This document shows positions 25,001-32,466 of a DNA stretch of 64,000 bases, piece by piece (the stretch's first letter is position 1; each line of letters opens with the position of its first letter). The DNA is from Micromonospora vinacea. GTDB taxonomy: Bacteria; Actinomycetota; Actinomycetes; Mycobacteriales; Micromonosporaceae. The position numbers and the translations under genes were made by a program. The stretch spans positions 6,200,001 to 6,264,000 of the forward strand of contig NZ_JADOTY010000001.1 of assembly GCF_015751785.1 (NCBI RefSeq), in the 5' to 3' direction. The notes below the pieces were generated by a model. It saw only the letters and a list, made by a program, of their open reading frames with translations. It ran no database searches and had not been told where the DNA came from.

Positions 25001-25992
25001 AAGTTCGGGTCGGCCTTGATGCCCTGCAGGCCCTCTTCGTCGCCGGTGTAGACCGGCAGGGTGGCGGCGATCTTGGTGTTGCCGGCGGCGTCGGTGTGCC
25101 GGATCACGCCGTTGCGGGAGGTGTGCAGCACGCCCCGGTCCGGTAGGACGGTGAGGCTCATCGGCTCGCCGGTCTCGGCCGCGCCCTTGGCCAGCTCCAC
25201 CTGCTGGAAGCTGCTGGTGACTGTGGGACCACAGTCGGCGTCGACCGCGCCGGCGGCCGTCCGGATGCCGCCGAGCAGGTGCTGGCGGAAGTTGGCCTCG
25301 GTGTACGACGCGTCGGTGTGCCCCAGGCCCGTGTACCAGGCTCGGCCGCCGGAGTAGTTCTGGCACCAGGAGATCGGGTGGTCGGCGCCCATGCTCCCGC
25401 CGGTGTAGGTGGTCTCGTCCAGGGTGGCCAGCACGTGCGCGTTGCCCCGGGGGTTGGTGCGGTAGTTGTACAGCTCGTCGAACCGGTTCCACCGCTGCGG
25501 CAGCGTCGCGGTCGAGGGGTGCACCTGGTCGGCGACCTTCACTGTGACGTTCTGCTCGGCCGGGTGGGAGGCGAAGTACGCCCCGACCAGTCCCCCGTAC
25601 CACTGCCAGTCGTACTCGGTGTCGGAGGCGGAGTGCACGCCCACGTACCCGCCGCCGCCCTGGATGTAGCGCTCGAACGCGGCCTGCTGGGCGGCGTTGA
25701 GCACGTCGCCGGTGGTGGAGAGCCAGATCACCGCGGCGAACCGGTCCAGGTTGGCGTCGGTGAACTGGGCGGCGTCCTCGGTGGCCTCGACGGTGAAGCC
25801 GTTGGCCGCGCCGAGTTGCTGGATCGCGGCGATGCCCGGGGTGATGGATCCGTGCCGGAATCCGGCGGTCTTGCTGAAGACCAGCACGGTGAACGGTGCG
25901 GCGCTTGCCGTGGGTGGCGCGGCGACGATGCCGCCCGCCACGAGGATCGCGCTCAGCGCGAGGCCGAGCCACGATCTCAGGGATCTGCGCAC
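22057..25992 (-). CDS. Secreted ThuA / PQQ-type sugar dehydrogenase / PKD / CBM6 / discoidin fusion
   Basis: 1311 residues from the GTG at 25992, with AAGGA upstream. Order: signal peptide to about 32; ThuA-like domain about 35-250 (F-S-K-T-A-G-F-R-H at the start, G-G-G-Y-V-G-V-H-S-A-S-D-T-E, W-Y-T-G-L-G-H-T); soluble PQQ-dependent glucose/sorbosone dehydrogenase propeller about 260-710 (G-L-Q-G-I-K-A-D-P-N-F, D-F-D-A-A-G-N-L-Y-L-S-T-G-D-D, M-G-F-R-N-P-F-R); PKD domain 712-795; an Ig-like segment; CBM6-like domain about 910-1035; and two F5/8-type C (discoidin) domains about 1050-1180 and 1180-1311, which are close copies of each other. It would act outside the cell on polysaccharide-derived sugars; the reaction is inferred from the fold. 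Confidence 0.88.
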   Translation of the reverse strand: MRRSLRSWLGLALSAILVAGGIVAAPPTASAAPFTVLVFSKTAGFRHGSITPGIAAIQQLGAANGFTVEATEDAAQFTDANLDRFAAVIWLSTTGDVLNAAQQAAFERYIQGGGGYVGVHSASDTEYDWQWYGGLVGAYFASHPAEQNVTVKVADQVHPSTATLPQRWNRFDELYNYRTNPRGNAHVLATLDETTYTGGSMGADHPISWCQNYSGGRAWYTGLGHTDASYTEANFRQHLLGGIRTAAGAVDADCGPTVTSSFQQVELAKGAAETGEPMSLTVLPDRGVLHTSRNGVIRHTDAAGNTKIAATLPVYTGDEEGLQGIKADPNFATNRWVYAYFAPPLSTPGGGAPATGTPADFAVWDGVNRLARFTVNADNTINLASETLILNVPTSRGMCCHVGGDMDFDAAGNLYLSTGDDTNPFDSAGFTPIDERAGRNPAFDAQRTSANSNDLRGKVLRIKPSAAGGYTIPAGNMFAPGTARTRPEVYAMGFRNPFRMSVDKATGIVYLGDYGPDAGTADPNRGPAGNVEFARIDRPGFYGWPYCTARNDAYNDYTFPSGPSGAKFNCAGGPVNNSPNNTGITQLPPAVSAWLPYGGSGSPPEFTGGGLSPMGGPVYRYDPNNTSPVAFPEYYDGTYFAGEFGRRWIKNIKLDASGQPLKINPFPWTGTQVMDMEFGPDGALYVLDYGTGWFNGDANSALYRIEYAREGRAPVAKVSATPTSGTAPLTVAFSSAGTLDPDGDPFTYAWDFDNNGTTDSTAANPSFTYTTNGTRSPTLTVRDTTGKTATASVVVTVGNSAPVVTVNTPLNGQTFNFGDAVPFSVTVTDAQDGAINCARVKVNYVLGHDSHGHQLGSVQGCTGVIQTSADGEHDTAANIFGIIDAEYTDLGGGGQPALTTHTQAVLQPRVRQAEHFSDSSGVQIVAGAAGHGGAAVGYVDNNDWISFRPYNLTGVQSFSARVGAPAGGGGTLELRVDSPTGPLVGSATVVPTGGYANFATVTGGVTAPTGTRTLFLVFKGTGPYFDIDEFTLSTSPGGPGPDPDPDPEPGANLARGKPARASSFEGAFGAANAFDGVAGTRWGSAFGDPQWIDVDLGATYAINRVKLTWEAAYGSGYQIQTSPDGVNFTTIRTVTGGDGGVDDLTGLSGSGRYIRLLGTTRGTAWGYSLFEFEVYGGTGSPTGGNLLLNKPTSTSSNEGADVSGAQAVDGSLTTRWSSTFSDPQWIRVDLGSATAIGRVKLSWEAAYSSAYQIQTSNDGTTWTTVKTVTGADGGVDEHSALGANGRYLRIYGTARGTGYGHSLWELEAYAS

Positions 25993-26199
25993 GGTGGGGT
26001 CCTTTCGCGGTGCGAGGGACGGCGTGCGCCGATCACGCCTGGCGGTGGTGGGACGAGATATGTGAATGCATCGTTGCGCCCGGATCACGGGCGCGTCAAG
26101 CACTCTCCCACCATCCGTGAGAGCGTTATCTCCGCAGGTCAGGGACGACCGTGCGAAGCGAGATCGAATAACGGTTTTCGGGCCGCGATCCATCCACGG

Positions 26200-26234
26200 A
26201 GGGCCCCGGCGCAGATGCCCGCACTCGGGGCCCT
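26200..26234. terminator. Stem-loop terminator after rpsD paralogue
   Basis: AGGGCCCCG (26200-26208) pairs perfectly with CGGGGCCCT (26226-26234), 12 bp beyond the stop of the leftward S4 gene. Confidence 0.75.
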
Positions 26235-26245
26235 TCCCAACCCGG

Positions 26246-26854
26246 TCAGCGTGAGTAGTACTCGACGACGAGTTGCTCGTCGCAGACCACCGGGACCTCC
26301 GAGCGGAGCGGGAGCCGGGTCAGCCGAGCGGTCAGGCCGGGCAGGCTCACCTCAAGGTAGGGGGCGAGACGTTCCGGGGCATGCGCCCCGGCCGCCGCCA
26401 CGACGAACGGCGCCTTGCCCCGACTGCGTTCCGCCACGGCGATGACGTCACCGGGTTGCAGCCGTGCGGACGGCCGATCCAGGCGACGGCCGTTCACAGT
26501 GACGTGCTGGTGGGTGACGACCTGGCGGGCCTGGTAGATGGTGCGGGCGAAACCGGCTCGCAGCACCAGCGCGTCCAGCCGGCTCTCCAGTTCGACGATC
26601 AGTTCGTCACCGGTCTTGCCCGGCCGGCGCACGGCGCGGTCGAACGCGCGCCGGAGCTGCCCCTCGTGCAGGTCGTACTGCGCCTTGAGCCGCTGCTTCT
26701 CCAATAGCCGGACCTTGTAGTCGCTGGTGGTGCGTCGGGCCCGGCCGTGCTGCCCCGGCGGGAACGGGCGGCGTTCGAAGTAGCGCACGCACTTCGGGGT
26801 CAGCGCGATGCCCAGGGCTCGGGAGCGCTTGACCTTGGGACGGGTCTGATTCAT
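26246..26854 (-). CDS. rpsD: Accessory 30S ribosomal protein S4 (zinc-ligand-poor paralogue)
   Basis: 202 residues. The S4 N-terminal domain is followed by the RNA-binding S4 fold (S-R-L-D-A-L-V-L-R-A-G-F-A-R-T, R-Q-V-V-T-H-Q-H-V-T-V-N-G, Q-P-G-D-V-I-A-V) and the typical E-Y-Y-S-R end. The zinc-knuckle Cys cluster of standard S4 is absent (only one Cys, in T-P-K-C-V-R), so this is the C-minus form that many bacteria keep as a spare copy. It is isolated from other ribosomal genes. The promoter region contains a perfect iron box rather than a recognisable Zur site. GAGAGG before ATG 26854 is the ribosome-binding site. Confidence 0.9.
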   Translation of the reverse strand: MNQTRPKVKRSRALGIALTPKCVRYFERRPFPPGQHGRARRTTSDYKVRLLEKQRLKAQYDLHEGQLRRAFDRAVRRPGKTGDELIVELESRLDALVLRAGFARTIYQARQVVTHQHVTVNGRRLDRPSARLQPGDVIAVAERSRGKAPFVVAAAGAHAPERLAPYLEVSLPGLTARLTRLPLRSEVPVVCDEQLVVEYYSR

Positions 26855-26869
26855 GCTTCGCCTCTCAAG

Positions 26870-26888
26870 TAAGGTAAGCCTAACCTTA
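26870..26888. promoter_or_regulatory. Iron box (IdeR/DmdR-type operator)
   Basis: TAAGGTAAGCCTAACCTTA fits the actinobacterial iron-box pattern TWAGGTWAGSCTWACCTWA at all 19 positions. It lies between the divergent S4 and DUF2470 genes, 15 bp from the S4 start and 7 bp from ATG 26896, so one site could repress both in iron-replete cells. Confidence 0.85.
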
Positions 26889-26895
26889 TTAGGAG

Positions 26896-27627
26896 ATGAT
26901 CGCCTTGAGCAAGCTCCCGACCAGCACGGCGGACTCCCCGGACGACGCGGCCGTCCGGCTCCGATCGATGCTCGTCGCCGCCAATTCCCTCACCCTGCAC
27001 ATCCCGGGCGTCGAGGCGTACGTCGTCGGACGGCACGTCGTGACGAGCGACGGGCGGCTGCGGGTCGACCTACCGGCCGGCTGCCACCTGGCCGAGCATC
27101 TCGCGCACCAGAGGGAGACCGTCGCGATGGTCGAGGTGACGGATCTGGCGCCCACCCCGGTACGCGAACGGGTGCGCGGACGCGCCAGGCTCACCGGCTG
27201 GCTGGTGGCCGAGGCCGCCCCGACCGGGAGCGATCAGGACCTGGTGACGGTCCTCGACCTCGCCACCGCCGAACTGACCGCCGATGGCCGCACCACCGGT
27301 ATCGACGCGGACGAGTTCGCGACCGCCCAACCCGACCCGCTGGCCGCCGTCGAGGCCGATCTGTTGTGTCACCTCGACCACCACCACCCGCACACGGTCG
27401 AGGGGTTGAGCCGACTGGTACCCGCCCGCCACCTTCAGGGTGTCCGCCAGGTCCGGCCGGTACGACTGGACCGCCACGGTGTCGTACTCCGGTTGGAGCG
27501 GAGCACTGGCGACCGGGACGTCCGGCTGCACTTCCGCGCGCCGCTGCGGCACCCGGACGAACTCGGCGCTCGGATCGAGGCACTGCTTCGGCACCCGCAC
27601 GGCTGCCGGGCCCGACACGCCCGCTGA
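26896..27627 (+). CDS. DUF2470 protein, probable iron/heme-utilisation flavin-fold protein
   Basis: About 243 residues. The C-terminal part holds DUF2470: V-E-A-D-L-L-C-H-L-D-H-H-H-P-H-T-V-E-G-L. The N-terminal part has strands resembling the PNP-oxidase-like split barrel found in HugZ-type heme-utilisation proteins. The role in heme or siderophore iron release is inferred from family plus the iron box. ATG 26896 directly abuts AGGAG (26891-26895) and so cannot use it; TTG 26905, 9 nt downstream of AGGAG, may be the true start. Confidence 0.8.
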   Translation: MIALSKLPTSTADSPDDAAVRLRSMLVAANSLTLHIPGVEAYVVGRHVVTSDGRLRVDLPAGCHLAEHLAHQRETVAMVEVTDLAPTPVRERVRGRARLTGWLVAEAAPTGSDQDLVTVLDLATAELTADGRTTGIDADEFATAQPDPLAAVEADLLCHLDHHHPHTVEGLSRLVPARHLQGVRQVRPVRLDRHGVVLRLERSTGDRDVRLHFRAPLRHPDELGARIEALLRHPHGCRARHAR

Positions 27628-27646
27628 CGACCGCCACATTCAGCGC

Positions 27647-27665
27647 TTAGGCAAGGCTGGCCTAT
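27647..27665. promoter_or_regulatory. Degenerate second iron box
   Basis: TTAGGCAAGGCTGGCCTAT matches the iron-box palindrome TTAGGTTAGGCTAACCTAA at 14 of 19 positions. It lies about 95 bp before the DUF1540 gene. Confidence 0.5.
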
Positions 27666-27760
27666 GCGGAACATCCCCGAAAGAGACGGCTGAGAGGGAC
27701 TTGTCCCGTCGAGGCCGGGTATGACGGTGGCCCGGCACCACCGACGGAAGCGAGATCGCC

Positions 27761-28051
27761 ATGACTGACATGCTGGAGATGCCGCGGGTACACGAGTGCA
27801 CTGTCACCGACTGCGGCTACAACCATGACGGCTGCCACGCGTTCGCCATCACCATCGGGCAGCAGAACGCCAGCTGCGCCACGTTCATCGACACCTCGGC
27901 GAAGGGCGGGCTGGACCGCGTCATCGCCCAGGTCGGTGCCTGCAAGCGGTCCGACTGCCAGCACAACGCTGAACTGGAGTGCCACGCGCCGTCCATCCGG
28001 GTCGGTCCGGGTCAGGACATCGCGGACTGCCAGACGTACCAGCCGCGCTGA
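27761..28051 (+). CDS. Cys-rich protein with two DUF1540 domains
   Basis: 96 residues. Two DUF1540 units: C-T-V-T-D-C-G-Y-N-H-D-G-C-H-A followed by C-A-T-F, then C-K-R-S-D-C-Q-H-N-A-E-L-E-C-H-A followed by D-C-Q-T-Y. The eight Cys plus His suggest bound metal, probably zinc or iron. Cellular function is unknown. A degenerate iron box upstream and the iron-regulated neighbour suggest a part in metal homeostasis (inference). Confidence 0.85.
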   Translation: MTDMLEMPRVHECTVTDCGYNHDGCHAFAITIGQQNASCATFIDTSAKGGLDRVIAQVGACKRSDCQHNAELECHAPSIRVGPGQDIADCQTYQPR

Positions 28052-28067
28052 CCCCGGCGTGACGCGC

Positions 28068-28097
28068 ATGAGGGACGGCCGCCCCGCCGTCCCTCAT
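28068..28097. terminator. Bidirectional stem-loop terminator
   Basis: A perfect 12-bp stem (28068-28079 with 28086-28097) lies between the DUF1540 gene and the convergent dynamin-like gene. Confidence 0.85.
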
Positions 28098-28155
28098 CGG
28101 CGTCCGAGGCGGTCTCCGCGGGAACGACAATCGGCGTGCCGGCGATCGTCGGCGT

Positions 28156-29616
28156 TCAGCGACCGCCCGCGACCAGCTCGGCGATCATCCCCTCGCAACT
28201 ACGGACCACCACCTGAGCGCCGCGCCGCTGCGCCAGCGGGAGCAGCGGATCCTCCGCCCGATCCCGCCACCGCCACTGCGCGTCGGAGGCGACCTCCCAG
28301 AGCCGCCGCACGTCGGCCTCGTGCTCGACACCGAGCCGGGCCGCGAGGCCCACCCCGTCGCCGCCGACCAGCCGCTGCGCCTCGGCGGCCAACTCCGCGT
28401 CGAACCCCAGCCGGGTGTTCCGCAACGCCACCAGCAGGCGCAGTTCCCGGAACTCGTGCGCACCGGCGAGGATCTGCTCCACCGCGCCGACCAACTCGGC
28501 GGAGCCCCGGGTGGGCTCGGCCCGCGACAGCGCCTCCACCGCGGCCAGCGCGGACCGGGCCTTCAACGCGTCGCGGCGATCGATGAAACAGCGCGTCACC
28601 GACTCACGCAGCTCGGTGAGACCGCTGCGCCGAATCAACTCGGCGGAGAGCTTCACCCGGCTGTCGAACCCGCTGCGCACCAGCGTGGCCGCCAGCCGGA
28701 CACCGAAGACCCCGAACCGACCGAGCAGCGCGGCGCGCACCTCGGTGTCCAGCCGCACCGGCAGCTCGCCGCGGAGGAAGCGATCGGCGGAGATGAGGTG
28801 GGCGTCCAACTCCGCCCGGGGCACCTGGGCCAGGGTCGCGAGCGCGGCGAAGTCCGACTCACCGAGCATCCGGCCGGCCAGCCCGATCATCCCACTGCAC
28901 GCCACGACGTTGACGCTGAGCGCGTTCACCCTCGGGTCGCGGTAGTGCCGTCGAGCGAGCTGGCGTGCCGTGAGCAGGCCGTCGATCCGGCCTCCACCGG
29001 TCTCGTCGGCGCGGGACAGCACCATGATCACGTTGACCGGAGCGGACTGGCCGACAGCACTGTCCCGTGCGGACTCCAGCACCCGCAGATCACTGTCGCG
29101 ACCGTCGCGGGTCAGGTACAGCACCGCGTCCGAATCGCGCAGCACCCGCTCCAACACCGGCGCCCGGCCCTGCTCCGCGCCGCCGGTGACCGCCGGGGTG
29201 TCGATGAGCGTGATCTGCCGCAGCGCCCGCGTCGGCCACCGCACCACGATGTCCCGCACGTCCCCCGCACCCCAGCCCAGATCCACCCGCAGCCCGGTCG
29301 CCGACTTCACCACTGCCAGCTCCTGCGGCGGCTGCCCGACCGGGTAGGCGGTGGCGTGCGGCGCGGCCCCGTCCTCGTACCAGGTGAAGGCGCCGTCCGC
29401 CCGCTCGACCGGCGCCACCTCCTCGCCCATCAACGCGTTGAGCACCGTCGACTTGCCCGACCGCCACGGGCCGACGATGGCGATCCGCAGCGGCTGCTCT
29501 AGTCGGGCCACCTGTTGCCGAAGCTCCGCCACGGCCCGGGGATTGTCCTGGTACAGCTCGATGGCCTGGTGCAGCAACCCCCACGCCGCCTCATCCAGGC
29601 GCACCCCCACCGTCAC
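28156..29616 (-). CDS. Dynamin-like GTPase, IniC-type
   Basis: 486 residues. The GTG start at 29616 overlaps the stop of the preceding dynamin gene (GTGA). GTPase motifs: P-loop G-P-W-R-S-G-K-S at 49-56, G3 L-I-D-T-P-A-V, G4-like L-S-R-A-D. The rest is helical with several R-x-x-A-L-L/E-A-L segments, as in bacterial dynamin-like proteins, and there is no obvious transmembrane span. Order and coupling with a longer dynamin and an IniB-domain gene match the mycobacterial isoniazid-inducible iniBAC operon, in which IniA is a membrane-fission dynamin. I therefore call it IniC-type by context; direct orthology should be tested. Confidence 0.85.
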   Translation of the reverse strand: MTVGVRLDEAAWGLLHQAIELYQDNPRAVAELRQQVARLEQPLRIAIVGPWRSGKSTVLNALMGEEVAPVERADGAFTWYEDGAAPHATAYPVGQPPQELAVVKSATGLRVDLGWGAGDVRDIVVRWPTRALRQITLIDTPAVTGGAEQGRAPVLERVLRDSDAVLYLTRDGRDSDLRVLESARDSAVGQSAPVNVIMVLSRADETGGGRIDGLLTARQLARRHYRDPRVNALSVNVVACSGMIGLAGRMLGESDFAALATLAQVPRAELDAHLISADRFLRGELPVRLDTEVRAALLGRFGVFGVRLAATLVRSGFDSRVKLSAELIRRSGLTELRESVTRCFIDRRDALKARSALAAVEALSRAEPTRGSAELVGAVEQILAGAHEFRELRLLVALRNTRLGFDAELAAEAQRLVGGDGVGLAARLGVEHEADVRRLWEVASDAQWRWRDRAEDPLLPLAQRRGAQVVVRSCEGMIAELVAGGR

Positions 29617-31469
29617 GGCTGCGGCTCCAGCAGCAGCGGGGCGGAACGGGCACCGGTCAACTGCTGAGCCTGCTCGTACACCGCCGCCAGGCGGGTCATC
29701 TTCAACCGGATCTCGCGCTGCCGCTGCTCGCGCAGGGAGGCATCGGTGTCGGCCTCCTGCTTCGCGCTGCGGAACGACTGCACGATGGCCTCCTGAAGCT
29801 CCTCGGTCAGCCCGGTGAAGTGGTCCCGCAGCATCCGCTGCACCTGCCGGGCGGCGTCCCGGCAGTCGCGAATGATCCGGACGAAGAAGTCGTCGACATG
29901 CCGCTGGATGGCCGTCTTGACGGTCGCCTGCCGGCGACGGAGCAACTGCTTGCTCTCGTCGCGGATGCTCTTGCCGCCGAAGAGCGCCCCGATGCCGACC
30001 GAGACCGGATTGATCATCGGCATCCCGGCCAGGGTGGTCGCCAGACCGAACATCAGCATGCCGCCGTACGAGCCCTTCATGCCGGTGAACAACTTCTGGC
30101 CGGTGGTGAACCGGTCGATCGTCGGCCGTTGCAGCTCGGGCAGTCGCTCGCCGATGTCGTCCGGCATCGTCATCGACCAGGGCGGAAGCACGTCGTAGCC
30201 GTACCGGTCGAAGTTGGCGGCCACCCGCCGGGCGATCCAGTCGCAGCGCTGGATCAGCCACTCGTGGTTCGCCTCCGCCGCCTCCACAAGGCTCCGCTCC
30301 AACCAGTCCTGGAAGGTGTCCCAGGCGACCAACGGGTCGGCGGTGTCGAACGCCTCGTCCACCGCGCGCAGGATCTGTCGGGTCCGGTCGCGCAGGTCGT
30401 ACTCGAGGTCGGCCAGCAGGTCGGTGATCTCGTCGGTCAGCGTGTTCTGCCACCGGGTGGAGCACCGGCGCAGCTCGTCGACCTCGCGCTGCGCCGCGTG
30501 CAGCCGGGAGATCGGCCCGGACTGCTCCTCCGCCTCCTGGGTCGCCAACTCGGCGCGCAGCGGCGCCGCCAACTGCTCCACCACCGTCCGGGCCACCGTC
30601 TGCACCGCCGCCCGGGCCAGGTGGTCGGCCTTGCCGGCCAGGTCGCGTTGCAGACGGGCGATCAGCGCGGGAAACCCGGACTCGGCGTTGAGACCACGGT
30701 CGTCGGCCGCGGCGGCGCGCAGTCGCAGCGCCGCGGAGACCGGGATCAGCGTCGCCGGGACGCCCGCCTCGGCCAGGTGCTGCCGGTTGCGCTCAGCGAC
30801 CGTACGCCAGTCCGCCACCAGATCGGTCTTGCTCTGCACCACCACCACGTTCGGGTGCGAACGCATGATGTGCAGCAGCATGTTCAGCTCGGCGACCGAC
30901 AACTCCCGAGTGGAGTCGGAGACCAGCACCACGGTGTCCGCGCGGGCCGGCGAGGCGACCGGGGCGGAGGCGCCGATACCGGCGACCTCGTCGGCGCCGG
31001 GAGTGTCCACCAGCACCAACCCGGCACCGAGCAGGGCGCGGGGCAGTCCGATCTCGACGTACGCCGGGCCGCCGCCCGGCCGACGCCCGACCAGGCCGGC
31101 CACGCCCGCCGCGACCTGGTTGAGCGCCACCGGGGTCCGCTCGACGGTCGCCGCGGCGGCAGTGCCGGTGGGGTGGCCCGGTGCCGGTGGCGGTGCCTGC
31201 GCCACCGCAGCGGTGGGGGCCTCGGCGTGCTGCACCACTGTGGGCAGGACAGTCGTCCGGCCGTCGCCGACCGGGCAGGCCGGAGCGTTGATGATCGCGT
31301 TGATCAGCTGACTCTTGCCCTGGTTCGGCTCACCGATGACCAGGACACGCAGCGTCGGGTCCAGCAGTTGCGCCCGCTTCTGCCGCACCGTCTGGAGTAG
31401 GTCACCACGACCGTGTGCAGTGCAGGTGCGGGCGATCTCGTCCAGCACGTCCAACCAGATCCCGGCCAT
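29613..31469 (-). CDS. Dynamin-like GTPase, IniA-type
   Basis: 618 residues from ATG 31469 (GTG 31472 directly precedes it; no clear Shine-Dalgarno). P-loop G-E-P-N-Q-G-K-S at 46-53, G3 V-D-T-P-G-A-D, G4 S-K-T-D. The region between P-loop and G3 carries a Pro/Ala-rich insertion. A long helical stalk follows, with a hydrophobic hairpin G-L-A-T-T-L-A-G-M-P-M-I-N-P-V-S-V-G-I-G-A-L-F that is probably the membrane-inserting paddle, then a charged coiled C-terminal helix (Q-E-A-D-T-D-A-S-L-R-E-Q-R). It should bind and remodel the cytoplasmic membrane with its coupled partner. It lies downstream of an IniB-domain gene. Confidence 0.88.
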   Translation of the reverse strand: MAGIWLDVLDEIARTCTAHGRGDLLQTVRQKRAQLLDPTLRVLVIGEPNQGKSQLINAIINAPACPVGDGRTTVLPTVVQHAEAPTAAVAQAPPPAPGHPTGTAAAATVERTPVALNQVAAGVAGLVGRRPGGGPAYVEIGLPRALLGAGLVLVDTPGADEVAGIGASAPVASPARADTVVLVSDSTRELSVAELNMLLHIMRSHPNVVVVQSKTDLVADWRTVAERNRQHLAEAGVPATLIPVSAALRLRAAAADDRGLNAESGFPALIARLQRDLAGKADHLARAAVQTVARTVVEQLAAPLRAELATQEAEEQSGPISRLHAAQREVDELRRCSTRWQNTLTDEITDLLADLEYDLRDRTRQILRAVDEAFDTADPLVAWDTFQDWLERSLVEAAEANHEWLIQRCDWIARRVAANFDRYGYDVLPPWSMTMPDDIGERLPELQRPTIDRFTTGQKLFTGMKGSYGGMLMFGLATTLAGMPMINPVSVGIGALFGGKSIRDESKQLLRRRQATVKTAIQRHVDDFFVRIIRDCRDAARQVQRMLRDHFTGLTEELQEAIVQSFRSAKQEADTDASLREQRQREIRLKMTRLAAVYEQAQQLTGARSAPLLLEPQP

Positions 31470-31531
31470 CACCGCACCAAGTGTGCGGATTTCAGGTTAA
31501 TTATCAAGAGGGACCGGATGTGGAACCGGGA

Positions 31532-31562
31532 AGGGCCGGACCGCCCGAGACGATCCGGCCCT
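31532..31562. terminator. Stem-loop between IniB and dynamin genes (possible attenuator)
   Basis: AGGGCCGGA (31532-31540) pairs with TCCGGCCCT (31554-31562), 22 bp past the IniB stop and 60 bp before the dynamin start on the same strand. It could lower downstream transcription relative to IniB. A second small hairpin (CCGCAC 31472-31477 with GTGCGG 31483-31488) overlaps the dynamin start region. Confidence 0.5.
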
Positions 31563-31584
31563 CCGCTCCGACCGGAGATCCGGG

Positions 31585-32466
31585 TCAGAGCAGACCGCCG
31601 GTGATACCCAGCAGCCCGTGATCGGACGAGGCGTGCGAGTCGCCGAGCACACCATCGGTGACCCCACCGGTCACGTCACCGACAGTGTCGGTGACACCGG
31701 GGAGGAGGCTGTCCACCTGGTGCGTCACGCCGCCCACCGTCGACGGCACGTCGAGCGGCGGGACCCCGCCGACGACACCGTCGCCGTGCCCGAGGCCCAG
31801 CCCGTTGAGGGTGTCGTCGACACCCAGCGAGCTGACGACCCCGCCGAGCTGACCGTGGGTGCCGGAGAGGACACCGCCGGTCAGGTCGCCGCCGATCAGG
31901 TTCGAGTCAGTGACGCCGAGCAGACCGGTCGGGTCGCCGACGGTGCCGGTCACGTCACCGAGCACCGGGTCCGCGATCGCGTCCACCGGCTGCACCACGT
32001 CGGCGTCGAGGGTGTGCGCCACGTCGGAGACGCCGGCCAGGTCGGTGTCGAGGCCGGACGGGCCGACACCCAGACCGATGCCCGGCAGCACGGTGACCCC
32101 GGCGGCGGCGGTCGACGGGTCGACAGCGATGGCGCCGAGCACGCCGGCCTTGACGTCCACGCCACTGGGCGAGCTGGTGATGCTGATCTGCTGTGCCACG
32201 CTCTGCAACTGACCCACCACGTCGGTGGTGTCGGTGAGCAGCGGGTCCAGCCCGAGCTGCTCGACCGGCGAGGCCAACGGCGCGAGGCCCGCCCCCGGCG
32301 CGTAGTCGACGACCAGCGGCACGACGTCCTGCACGTCAGCGGCGGTGATGTCGGTGAGCCCGGCGCCCCGCAACGCGCCCTCGGGGTCGAGGTCGAAGGC
32401 CGACCGCGCGTCCGGGTTCGTCAGTAGGTCGAGCACGAAGTCGTGGAGCGTCTGCTGCGAGTCCAT
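31585..32466 (-). CDS. IniB N-terminal domain protein, Gly/Asp/Val-rich
   Basis: 293 residues from ATG 32466, preceded by GAGGAG. The first ~60 residues form the IniB N-terminal domain (Q-Q-T-L-H-D-F-V-L-D-L-L-T-N-P-D-A-R-S-A-F, then L-T-D-I-T-A-A-D-V-Q-D-V-V-P-L-V). The rest is low complexity, rich in Gly, Val, Asp and Leu with repeating G-V-T-D/G-D-V-T-G motifs and no signal peptide. In mycobacteria IniB is a Gly-rich protein strongly induced by cell-wall inhibitors; its function is unknown. Here it heads the leftward unit with two dynamins and is divergent from the Hsp70/LuxR operon. Confidence 0.85.
   Translation of the reverse strand: MDSQQTLHDFVLDLLTNPDARSAFDLDPEGALRGAGLTDITAADVQDVVPLVVDYAPGAGLAPLASPVEQLGLDPLLTDTTDVVGQLQSVAQQISITSSPSGVDVKAGVLGAIAVDPSTAAAGVTVLPGIGLGVGPSGLDTDLAGVSDVAHTLDADVVQPVDAIADPVLGDVTGTVGDPTGLLGVTDSNLIGGDLTGGVLSGTHGQLGGVVSSLGVDDTLNGLGLGHGDGVVGGVPPLDVPSTVGGVTHQVDSLLPGVTDTVGDVTGGVTDGVLGDSHASSDHGLLGITGGLL

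Noticed and set aside
24700..25972. Reverse-strand 397-residue frame inside the ThuA/dehydrogenase gene
   Set aside because: It overlaps the real gene on the same strand in another frame and has only Arg/His-rich shadow composition.
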